Positions 39,055-50,700 of a DNA stretch of 64,000 nucleotides are shown here, in pieces; position 1 is the stretch's first letter, and each line of letters opens with the position of its first letter. Origin of the DNA: Paraspadella gotoi (lineage: Eukaryota; Chaetognatha). The notes under the pieces are model-generated. The model was not told the DNA's origin and did no database searches. It worked only from the letters and a program-made list of their open reading frames with translations. The position numbers were made by a program, and so were the translations under genes. The stretch lies in contig CM119264.1 of NCBI GenBank assembly GCA_051294375.1, forward strand, positions 11,968,263 to 12,032,262, in the 5' to 3' direction.

Positions 39055-39275
39055 GTCTTCCTTCGACATTATAAATGCAAGATTCTTGTCTTTATTCAAG
39101 CGTATGATGGCAGTATAAAAATCTAGGGAGGAGATTTTTCATGATTTTATGATTCCGACTTTAATAAAAATACAATTTCTTTCTCGCGGAGAAAGCAGAG
39201 TTTTGATCTGAAAGGGCGCGACCTTGAAGTCTTTCTCATCCGCTCTCTCGCGATATCATCGAAGCGAAGATGAGA

Positions 39276-39342
<67 letters not shown>

Positions 39343-39484
39343 GTGTAGCGTCGTAAAAGAAAGCACGTGTTTTTGCATTGCCCAGTCAAATTTAACTTAC
39401 TTTTCTAAGAAGAAACTGTGGAGAACTTTCCTTCTCTCTACTTTTTCTTTTCTCTACACTCTATTCTCTCCTCTCTCTACTCTC

Positions 39485-39516
<32 letters not shown>

Positions 39517-41612
39517 ATCTCTCTCTTCTTTTATAGCTTCCAAACTTACTCAATTTTTCTTTCTTTGGCCTCAATTCATCCTTGAAATCCGGAATTGCAT
39601 AGCGAGGTTAATATTTATTTATTCATTAAAAATACTGCAGGTGTTATTCATTCCTCTTTTTCTCTTAAGTTTTACCAAATAATATTTTTTATAAACAGTT
39701 AGCCAGATACATTTGAATATTTAAATAAAAATATCGTCCATTTTGAAAAAAAGGGTAAAAAAAGTCATTAATTTACTCTTGAGCTCTGCACAAGACAAAA
39801 AATTCTACAGAAACAAATTTTGCGAATATGAAAACGCCATTTTAAGCTTTGAAGGACAGAGAGAGAGAGAGGGAAAGACCAGAGGAGAGACGAGAACGAG
39901 AAAGAGAGAGGAGAGAGAGCAGCAGAGAGAGAGATGAGAAGACGAAGCACGGAGAGGAGAGGAGAGAGACGAGAGCAAGGAGGGCGAGAGAGACGAGATC
40001 CGCAGAGAGGAGAGCCTAAGGTGGATGAGAGCATCGACTGGAGAGACGAACGCAAGAAGAGCGCAAAAATAGCTTGAAAGACGAAAAGAAAATACTGAAA
40101 GGAGGCGAATAGAAACGGCCCGCACCTATCGTCCGAGAAGGAGAGGAGAGAGATTGACGAGCAGAGAAGAGAAGAGCAGAGAGAAAAGATGCAGAATGCC
40201 GTGACAGCGAACGACGAGATTGGCGAAGAGAGAGACTAGGACTGACCGAGAGCAGGAGAGAGCAGGCAGAGACGAAACGCGACGCAGCAGCGACGAGCAA
40301 GATGACGGAGACGAGAAGAGGAAATATTAATTTCCCGCCAAAACCATTCAAGGCTAAAAGGGGGAAAAATCTTTCTTTTCCCGAAGTCGATGGAGTTTTT
40401 TCGCGTCGGACGTTGACGAATCATTCCAATCGGATTGGCAGTATATTTGGCGTCGGTGCCGGAGTGGCGGAGTAGCGCAATGGCGTAGTCGGTTGGGGTG
40501 ACGGGGCGGAGTGGCAAAGGGATTAGGTGACGGTATACCGGTATACGTATTGCATTGACTAGCAGTCTAGAGAGCACAAACTGAGAAACGAATGGACAAA
40601 GAATTATAGAAAGATAGCGTGGGTGAAAATCTGATACAATCATTTTTTTATGAAAACGGCTCATGTTTGCTTCAGATAGCTGCTTCAACTGCATCAAGCG
40701 CTCAGTCTAGCGGTTTTTTCGCCTCTTGATGCAACGTGTCGTTTTTAAGCGATCGAAACCCACAAATTTAACCATTTCTTTTATTTTTTTGTTTCTCCTA
40801 CCTCAATCCCAACCTCCCTTTCCTTACTCGACCTCTCTCACGCCACATAACTCACCCTCCCCCCGCAACCTCACCCCCCGTTCCTGCCCTTCCATCGACG
40901 GGTCTTTAGAGTCGCATCGCCTTCCACCCGCGCGAGAAAAAGAGAATTCAGTTCTCGTTCTTCGATAGCGGTTGACTTTAGCGTTCGCTATATCTTGTTT
41001 TTTTTTAATTAAGTTTTTAATCAAAGCCCAGAATAAAATAATCGTTTTAGGCCATAAATAAGATTCCTTATTCCTTATCAAGTCTAAGGCAAAGCTCCAC
41101 CTTAATTTTTTTTTATTATTACCTATAGACAATTCGCATAAATCTGAGCAGCCGCTGGTTGTCTTCTTATTCGAAGAGTGAGGGAGTGAAGAAAGGGCGG
41201 AATAAAAAGAAAACTAAAAAAAGAAACTGAAAAAAAAAAAATTCGTTTTTTCTTCTGCTTCATCTTTAATCATGTTGCTTCGCTTTTTAACTCTCAGATA
41301 TTCGACTTTATATAAGCGTTTTTTTCTCCTCCCCTTCGACCTCCCTTTTCTCACCGACTTTTTTATGACTGAGACCCCGACTGTGAAGCGGGACTGTGAG
41401 GATGACTGTCGAAAGCAACTAAGAGAAATCTGTTTTTTAAAAAATGATGAATAAAAGGATAAAAAGGATAAAAAGTCGTGAAATTCCTTGTTGAGTAATT
41501 CGAGACTAATGACTCGAACAACAATTTTTCTATAATTTTTTTTTACGTATTTGTCAGCGCAGAAACTAGCATTACAGACGCTCGCTCTCTTTCTCTGTCC
41601 CCCTACCTCACT

Positions 41613-41715
<103 letters not shown>

Positions 41716-43269
41716 CCATAAACTCCTTGTTTTTCCTGGTTTATGCGTGTCCTTCGTTCTGGCGTTCGCATTTACGCTCCGTCGTCGAGCTCAACTCGCT
41801 CTGTTTTTCCTTCTTTTTTTCAAAATACAAATTTTTTTGCATAGGAGAAAATTTTTTTTGTTTTTAGCTACGAGACAAGCTTTAAAATATATTATTCAAC
41901 GACTAAAATAACAACCCTACTTAAACTCCGCTGCCAGCGATATCTCCCTGAAAGGTTTCACAGTGACCAGATTATCGATTTTTTTTTTCGAGTTTCTACT
42001 TAGTCGTCCCACAACTCACCTCATCCATGAGCTTTTTGCCCCAAATCACTCGTTAAGCCCCATTTCTGATCCTCGTTTACTTTCACACTTTCATACTTTC
42101 ACCCACACACATTGCCTCTTCTTTACTTAATAATCTTCCGGCTAAACCAAAGCATGTCTTCGACGACGGCGACGACAACGATGACGACAAGAACGGCAAC
42201 GAGGATGACAACAACGACAACGACCTTCTCCAACATCCTCGAGCAAAAACCGCATTAAAACGTAAATTCGCTTCTCGAGAATTTTCTTTTTTTCTAAATT
42301 AAAAAATAAAAACCTTCTTCAAGTTTTAACTATAAGGTTTATTGTTGGTTAACAAAAAATATATCGCGAGAAAAAAGTGCCATCAGGCTCAAAGCTTTCC
42401 GAGTTCCCACTTCTCATTCCCCGACATGTCAGTAAGCAATGTTGCTATTAAATTCTTAAATCTTAATGAACAAATAATCTTTTTCAACCGATTTAAATAC
42501 CAACCTTCCTTTGGCATTGGGCGTGGGCTTGGGCTTGGGCTTGGGCATTTTAATTTTTTTCTTTCATGTACCACCCTCAACTCGTTCCATCATTCACAAT
42601 TTCCATTCTAAATCCAATCTCCCTCATTCCTAAATCAAATTCTCCTCGCTAGCAAACCCACTTCCTTTTTCTTTCTCCTTTCTCACTCCCACTTCGTCCA
42701 TATTCCTCTTCCTCCCACGCTCCAACGCCGCTGTTCCTTTACAACTTCAATCTGTCCGATCTTTTTTTTTTTTTTCCTTTTCCCGATTATTCTACGTCAT
42801 TACTCGCGTTCGAATTCCGCTTCCACGCCCACCGACCGCCGTTTCAATCGACCGTCGGCGACCTAAATCTTGATATGTTTAGACCCACGCCGTCCTACTT
42901 CGTTCTGTAGTTTTCAACATGCCCTACCACGTTTCGATATGGTCATGGGAAACGGTTTTCGGCCATATGTCGACATTGAAATGATAAAGCGAAAAACTTT
43001 TTCCTTTAGTAGGTTTCCTATAGATATAGTTATTGATAATTAACTATATTCCTAATTAAAATATATTAAGATGTATCTAAATGTAATTTCCCTCTCCCCA
43101 TGTTTTTAAAAACTGCATGATGTAAAATGTAAATAAAATCTTTTTTATAAAATTTGTTTATAAAATACATAACAAGCTAACAACACATAACAACACATAA
43201 TCACCAAATTTCAATCCTTAAATTAGGCTTGTTAACCAGTCTTAATAAAAGCACCGAAAATAAATAAGT

Positions 43270-44869
43270 TTACAAATCCAAAAATGCTTTCAGTTTTTGC
43301 TCGAAGTTGATGTCGGCCCAAGGCGAGCGGTCGTGGACTTGCCAGTCGTTGACGAGGCGTTGGGCGCAGTGACCCGGGGAAGAGACGTTGAAACGATCGA
43401 AGAGGCGAGTCTGTCTATCGAAGGGCACCAACTGATCGAGGACGCTCGAGTACATGAGGAGGCAAGACCCGTTGGCTGCGAGGCTTTCCAGCGCCGGTCG
43501 AGTGTCCATGAAGGAACGGAAGAATAGCGGCGCTGGAACCCGAGATGGTTGGGGTTAAGATGGAATTAAAACTTACGTAATATAAATGTTTGGGGAATTT
43601 CGTTAGATGTACCAATGGCCATTCCCGTCATCCTGCACGCGTCGGACGCAACCTCCTCCAGATCATCCATGGGATTGTGGAGGATCAGCTTGCGAGATCC
43701 GGCCTCGGCGGCGCCGAGGGCCGAGATGGCGCCGCCCATGGAATGGCCCCAGATGAGGACGTCGCTTCGCCGTTTCTTGGAGGCGTCGGCGACGAAGTCG
43801 AGCAAGAGGGAAAAGGAGGAGAGGATCGTCGAAGGATCGTTCGATCCTTCGCTGGCGCCGAAACCTGATGAGGATGTGGATCGATTAATGAAAGGAAAGT
43901 TTAACAACATTCGCTCGTTAATAATAAATTGACCTGGCAAATCCCATCCGTACACGTCCATCCCGTGTTGCGCGATTAAAGTCAAGTTGCCCAGTTCTTC
44001 CATGAGCGTGTCTTCAGAGAGACGACATGGCATACAATTTTAATTTAATTCTATGTGCATAGCAATGAATTAATTATAACTTGTTAAGTCTATACAAATT
44101 TTATAAATTTACCTCCTCTTCCATAAGTGTAAAAGACGGTGATGTTTCGATGACTCAAAAATCCATCTGGTTTTTTGTTGACTTTTAAAACTGCCAATGT
44201 GGTCGAATCAGTCTTAATTCTGTATGCTTCCGTCTAAAGAAAGTTAAGGTAGAAAAAGACCCAAGTAAAATATAATTCACATCATTTTCTTTAGCGATCC
44301 AAATATCCTTTCGAAAAGATCACGGTACCGCCAGCCGCTCTCACCCTAAAATCTCCGATGTTATCGTTGACCTTTGGGGAGCAGATGATCTCCGGCGGCC
44401 CCAACAACATGTCCTGGATGATGACTGGCAACACGCCCATCAATATCAACAACAGCAGTATGTAGGCCAAGAGCGGCGCCGCCAATATCGACAAGGCCAA
44501 AACGAGGATTTGAAGTTTCGACGCCGCTTTTTGTGGATGACTCCGTCGATGTCGTCGCCAACAAATGAAAATCGCGACGAAGAAAATCGTGCAAATGATG
44601 AGGAAAAGGATCATCTCGGCCAGGATGGTGCACGGGTGGTAGAGGGGAGCCTCGGCGATCCATTGCTGCCAGAAATTGTTTTGTTTTTCGTATTAATAAC
44701 GAAAATAATTCCTTTTACGCAACAATTCGCATTAGACACTTGACAGAAAAAAAAATTAACAAAAAAAGATTTTAACCTTAGGGGAACTTTCTTGTTCCAG
44801 CGCGACGGTGGGGATCGGTGCACAGTTTTTGTCGAAGACGCGCCAAATGTCAAGAACCTCTTTTTCCAT
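43270..44869 (-). CDS. Membrane-anchored alpha/beta hydrolase (ABHD-type), six exons
   Basis: The exon model on the minus strand is 44869-44777, 44665-44324, 44233-44113, 44011-43934, 43864-43577 and 43532-43270. All introns are GT-AG, and the lengths sum to 1185 nt (394 aa plus stop) in one consistent frame. The start ATG at 44869 follows an in-frame TAA. Two hydrophobic segments (about residues 47-70 and 80-106) precede the hydrolase domain. That domain holds an HG turn (H201-G202), GWDLPGFGASEGS, and the nucleophile elbow GHSMGG with Ser253. D340 (VLDQLVPF) and H374 (QVHDRSPW) are likely triad partners. This family hydrolyses ester or thioester bonds, often of lipids or acyl groups, but I cannot name the substrate. 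The weakest point is the end of exon 2 (ACC|GTGATC). If that intron is not spliced, translation stops at about 44291. Confidence 0.85.
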
Positions 44870-47480
44870 TTTCTTGCTGGATGTATGTAATTATTTATTT
44901 ATTTAATTAGATTGTAAAGTTAGATTATCTGGATAATTGTGATTGGTTATCGTCAAAAAAGTCGTAGAAATCTTTTTTTGAAAAAAGATTCTTTTTTTTT
45001 TTCAAATTAAAGACGAACGTATTTATTTTCAAAGGCGGGAAAAATGAAGAATTTCGTCACTATTATGTTCTTTCGTAACCAATACTGCTTGATTATGAGG
45101 GTTAAATTTCTATCTCCATTCTGAAACTAATTTGCTTAATCAGGAAATAAAATTGCAAAATTTTAAGAGAAGACAGAGACAGCGTAATATTTAAAGACTC
45201 GGAACCCGATTTTTCCTTTAAAACACAGTTTATTTTTTTCCTTTTTTATCCCGCATATCGAATACTTAATTGTTTTCTGGGACGGTTAATTCTTTTCAAT
45301 AACAATTATTACGTCGTGAAGGAGAAATATACCGAAAATAAAAAATAAATATTGTTTATTTCATATCTCAAAACACAAGCGAAATATTTTTGGTCTAGTT
45401 TTTGTAAACTCGTGAGGTTCGAAAATGAAGATAAATTATCAAATTATTTATTCAATTGCAGGATGAACCGGATTTCAAAGTTAAAAAACGTTTAAAATAG
45501 TCCAATGATTGTTTTTAAATGGTTTTTAACTGGAGAACGAGAAAGAAAATAATGCTGGTATCTCCCCAATTATTAGAATTACGAGACCCGAAAATAGCTG
45601 TTGATTCATCTATTTGAATCAGTTATTTTTTTTTCCTCAACATCCGATTGTTGACAGTGAAGACTGTCTGGTGTGACCTGAATCTTTCTCTCTCTATCTC
45701 TCTCTCCTCTCACTCTCTCTCCCCACCTGCATTCGTTCTAATTATTAGCACGTTTCTCCTTTCTGGTCGTCCTAACCTAACTGTCAAATTTATCCCCAGT
45801 GCCCAACCAATTCCAAGCTCCCTTCCCATTCTCCTCGCCAGATCGCTTAAGCTACACCCGATCGCGCGGAAATTGCTTCTCCGCTCCACTGCGACCGCTT
45901 TGCCCCTTCGCTCAATTGCTTTGCTCTATCGCTGCACTGCGCTACTTTAATCGATTGCTTTGTTTTGTTGCTCCTTTGTGTCGCTTTACTCCATTGCTTC
46001 ATCGATATCGTTTCACCAATCCATCACACTGCTTTAGCCTATTCTATCATTAATCCATTGCTTTACTTTTTTTAAATCTTTTCACTTTGTTACAATGTTT
46101 TTGTAGTATAATTTTAGTTTGAATTTATGTAATATAGAGCTTTACTACTAATTCGCTTTGTTTTAGAAATTTTAATTTAGTAACTATCACCATTCACCAC
46201 ATTAAATCCATTGTTAAATCGTTCAATTCAATTCCTTCATTTCTATCCCGCGTATCCGCCCGTCACTCGCCGTTTTTTTCTCAAACTCATCGCCTTCTCG
46301 TTTCTCCCCCCCTCCGACCCCCCCCCCCCGACTTTCCTTCTCCCCCCACCCCATCGCTCCCCCTACTTCATCCGACGTAATCGCATAGAAATTGTTTCGC
46401 CGAAAGAAATTAACATGGAAACGAACTCGAGGTTCATTCAGACTCGGCGCTCGCCGTCTGATTGAAGGCCGCCAGAGAGCGAGGGGTTCCGGCGCCGCTC
46501 GCCGTCGCTGCCGATATATCGAGTAATGCCGATGCCGCCGGATAAATCCGTCGGAGAGAATCGAACGCCGCCGAACGTAAAGACGATGGCGAATGGTCGG
46601 AAAATCGAGAAACAAAGGAAAATATTTTATTCGATTACGTTACATTTAACAACGAAATAGAATCGACCGTCACAATAGCGAACGATACAAGGAAAAGCCC
46701 TTTTGTCCGACCCGTCTGCGCTTTCTTTCGACGAGATGGTTCAAAAGCTCTGGCCAGTTGAAAAAAATAAAAAACAGAATTTACGGATTCCATAAGGGAG
46801 GGAAGAATCTGTGAAAAGGAGGCTGTAACTTGTAGGAATGGAATGAATATGAAAAGGATGGAAAGCGGGAGCGGAAAATGAGAAAAAGGGGAAAATGAAT
46901 ATCATGAGGGAATAAAATGAGTATAAGCAAATGCGTAGAACAAAAAATGACGGATGGAATATAAAGGATTGAATACTGAAGGGAAAAATGAAGTGGATGA
47001 AAATAAGAAATTATAAAAAAAATTGGAGGATAGCGAAATGAAGATTTTTGCAATTGATGTTAACGAAGATGAATCATATGGGAAGGAAGATGATAGAGTA
47101 GAAAAACTATTCTCACGAAAGAAAAAAAATTCTTCTTTCCAAAAAGAAATCCGAGGGAGAAAAAGACAAAAGCCTGGATGACGAGGGTGGGGAAAAAAAA
47201 GGGGGAAATTCATTAGGGAAATTATTTTTTCTTCAAAAATCCTCATTTTCCCTCCTTTTAACTCCAGTATTCGCAGGCGAGAGAGGAATCCGATAATTTT
47301 TTTTTTAATTGCGGATTTTCTTCCCAAGTTTGATCGTTAATTTTGAAGCACGCATTCGAGCTTGTAAGCAGAAAATGATTGTGAAATTTTTGTACTGAAA
47401 TTATTCGTTTTCATAGCGATATCTCAATGTTATCGGTAAACAGTAAACGCGCATATAATAAACTTTTAGCTGGCTAAAGA
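44870..47480. other. Intergenic between hydrolase and filament genes, no gene seen
   Basis: AT-rich near 44880-45660. Pyrimidine-rich and C-rich at 45680-46370, including a degenerate repeat of GCTTTGC/ATTGCTT words at 45860-46070. A CpG-rich patch lies at 46440-46590, and a purine-rich stretch at 46790-47220. Open frames are low-complexity. The 2.8-kb spacing separates two genes on the same strand, with no sign of co-transcription. Confidence 0.45.
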
Positions 47481-47485
47481 TAACA

Positions 47486-47702
47486 TTTATTGATTCGATG
47501 GTAGAGCCAAGTACAAAATTAAAATGTAAATAAAAAATTCGACTTCTCCGTTATCAACGTATATTTGTAAACAAAACAACTAAATCCGGATATACTAATG
47601 ATTCAAGGCATTTTTATATAATCACCAATATAAGATATAAACGAAAAATGTATTAAAAAAAGCCGTTTTTATCCTTCCATTTATCTTTCACATTTGTTTA
47701 TT
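47486..47702 (-). promoter_or_regulatory. Candidate poly(A) signals of the triple-rod gene
   Basis: On the minus strand AATAAA occurs at 47702-47697, overlapping the stop codon (TAAATAAAC), and again at 47491-47486. The distal site gives a conventional ~200-nt 3' UTR. The proximal one would give an extremely short UTR. Only the hexamers are seen, and usage is unknown. Confidence 0.35.
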
Positions 47703-50700
47703 TACATAACGACGCAGCTTTTCGCTCTTTCGCTTCCGGCTTCCAATGGCGTTTCTTCGACAATGGTCCTTGTCACGATCGTCGTCTGCCCAGTCGAGGA
47801 CGTCGACGAAGAAGCGGCTGCCGACGTCGTCGCAGAACTCCTGTAAACGGTGGATGTGACTGGGGAGAAAGAGATGGCCGCGTCCCTCGATGACCTCGTC
47901 CGCGAAGTCATCGGCGTCGAGGACGAGACCGCCGTCAGCTTCATCTCTTTGCCGCCGGCGGACCCCAAAGAGGGCTCCGCCTCGACGGCCATTTCCACGA
48001 AGGATCTCTTCATAGAACGCTTCCGCTTTGTGCTCCGCGCGGGCGACGGAGTTTTCGAGGTGTTGAGACGCTCCTCCTCTCCCTCCAGAAGCTTGCGGTA
48101 GGCGGAGATTTCCATGTCCAGGGCCAATTTGATGTCCAAGAGTTCACGATATTCCGCTAATTGATTCGCCATTTCCTGTTGCAACTCGCCGATCTTAGCG
48201 TCCTTCTCGGCGATTACTCCGCGAAGACCTTCCTCCATCGAGGCGGCGTCTTGTCCCATCTGCTTGACGCGGGCTTCGAAAAGTTTAATTTTGCCCTGGA
48301 GGTCGGTCACTTGAAGACCCAGTTCGTTGATTTTCAAGGAGCTTGAAGAATCGACGACGCTTGCCTTTTCTGGAGATTTTGCCAGCGACTCCTGCAATCC
48401 CCCAAGTTTAGTCTGGTAAATAGCAGCAAGCTCGGCGCGTAAAGCCGTCGACTGCTTATCGTTTTGTTGACGTAACTCTTTCAGATAGGCATGGACTTTG
48501 CTCTCTTTAGGTTCAGAAACGGAGAGCTCGCCACTGACCTCTAGCTTAGATCGGGATTGATTTAATTCTGCGTCAAACAGAGACTTTTTGAAGACCAATT
48601 CTTCTTTGAGAGACTGAAGACGGTTCTCTAGGTCGACTCTGATCAAGGTTTCCTCCTCCAACTGCTTCTTTGCCATGGTAAGTTGGGATTCCAAATCTTC
48701 GTATTTGACGCGAAGGTCAGACAACTCCACTTTGACTCTTTGGCTTTCTCTAGACTCGGCAGCAAGCTGTGCCGAGAGCTCCGTTACTTTCCCCTCTAAA
48801 GCTTTGGCCGACTTTTTCAAAGCAGCAATTTCTGCCTGGCACTGAGCCAGCTCGGCGGCTAAATCCTCGGCCTTGGCTTTCCACTTGCCGACTTCGATCT
48901 GCAGCTTGGCCTTTTCTTTAGAGGTTTGATCGATGAGGATACGAGCGTCGGCTAATTCAGCCTCGAAAATTCCCTTGACGCTGGCGACCTCCTTAATTGC
49001 AGCTTCTTCCGCGCTCAAAATTCTTGCGTCGAGCGTTTGACTGTCGCCTCTCAAACGTTGCACTCGGTCTACGTACGAGGCGAAACGATTGTTTAGAAGT
49101 TGAAGCAAGTCCTTGGTGTGGCTGTAACTCGCGGCCAGAGAATCGGATTTTGAGGCTTTCGATTTTGATTCTTTTGCTTTCATTCCGAAAAGCTCCTCTT
49201 CGGCTTTTAGCATTTTGTCATAGGCCGAAATTTCAAGATCCAAAGCCAGTTTAATATTCATCAACTCTTTAAAATCTAGCATCTTTTCGGACAATTGCGC
49301 TTGGAGATTTTGAATTTCAGCCTCTTTTTCGGACAGGTTAGATAAAAAGGTGACCTCCTTAGCGTTCAATACCCCTTCGAGATTCGCGTATCTCGATTCT
49401 TGGGTTTTCAATTTTTGAAGAAGCTCTTCGATTTTCATAGATAGCTCGTTGATCTTGGATTGACCACTGGCTGTGATTGAAACTGATTTACTTTCTGTAC
49501 CGACCGAATACAAGGTGGCCTGAAGCTCTTGGATTTTGGTGCCATACTTGGATTCCATCTCTAACTTCATGGCGGCCGCTCTCTCGTCATAATGCTGTCG
49601 CAGCTCCTGAAGAGATTTTTCCAAACGAGCATCGTATTCGACCAAAACGGAATCATCCATCTCCACGAGATCAAGGTCCGTCTGTTGCCTCAGCTCCGCT
49701 TCATACATGGAACTTTTAACGTTGGTTTCTTGTTTGAAAGTCGCCATCTCCTTTTCCAGGGTAAGTTTCGACTGATCAGAAATATCCAAGTCTTTCTTCA
49801 AGGAAGTTATCTTGAGTTGCAGCTCGGAGATTTCCGCTTTGAATTTCGCCACGCCGTCAAGCGCCGCTTGTTTCTCCCTCAATGCGGCTTCCAATTTCGC
49901 GGAAAGGGAAGAAATTTCCTTTTCTGCTGATTTTAAATTGCCCTTGAGCATTTTCAATTCAGCCTCCAGGTTTTTTAACTTGGCTCTCAGATCTTCGTTC
50001 GTTTCTTTTAATTTTTTTATCTCCAGAGACAAATTAGCCTTTGCCTTTGACAACTCGTCCACCATCTTCTGTTTCTCCGTCAACCTAACCTCGTATCCCT
50101 CTTTCATTTTCGCCATTTGCTTTTGCTTTTGATCCTCGAAGTTTTGCAACTGAAGGCGAAGTTCCTTCTTCTCAACTTCGAGATGCTTGAGATTTTCCTC
50201 GATGAATCCGGCAAATCGATCGTTCAGCATCTGCAATTCCTTCTTGAGGTCACCCTTGACCTTGGAGGGCTTGGCGATGCGTACTCTCTCTTCCTCGGAA
50301 AGAAGCAACTTATTGTAGGCTTCGACTTCGACCTCGAGTGCAAGATGCAAGTTGATCAAGTCGTTGTATTTCTTCATGCAAGACGACACCTGGCCTTGGA
50401 GCTCGGTTATTTGTTTGTCCTTTGTTACCAGCGCAGCGTTATGTTTCGCCTCTCTGCCGGCAGATTCCCTCTCCATACTGGCGATTTTTGATTCGTACAT
50501 TTTAATTTTTCCGTTCAGATTGTTGATTTGCAGAGCAAGATCCGAGATTTGCATTTCGCTTTTGGCGAGATCGGCGGAGGCGTCGGTATCGACCGGCACC
50601 GTCTGCCTCGCGGCGCTGAATCCCTTTGCGTGAGACTTGTACATATTTTGCAACTCGGCCTGTAACTCCGCCGCCTTCTTGTCATAATGCTCTCTCAAGC

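Noticed and set aside
39805-40697. Ser/Leu/Arg-rich minus-strand frames of 95-153 codons
   Set aside because: They lie over an irregular GA-rich tract, with several overlapping frames open at once and no domain.
42525-42546. Interstitial telomere-like repeat (TTGGGC x4)
   Set aside because: Too few units and not a known telomere unit. More likely a short hexanucleotide slippage tract.
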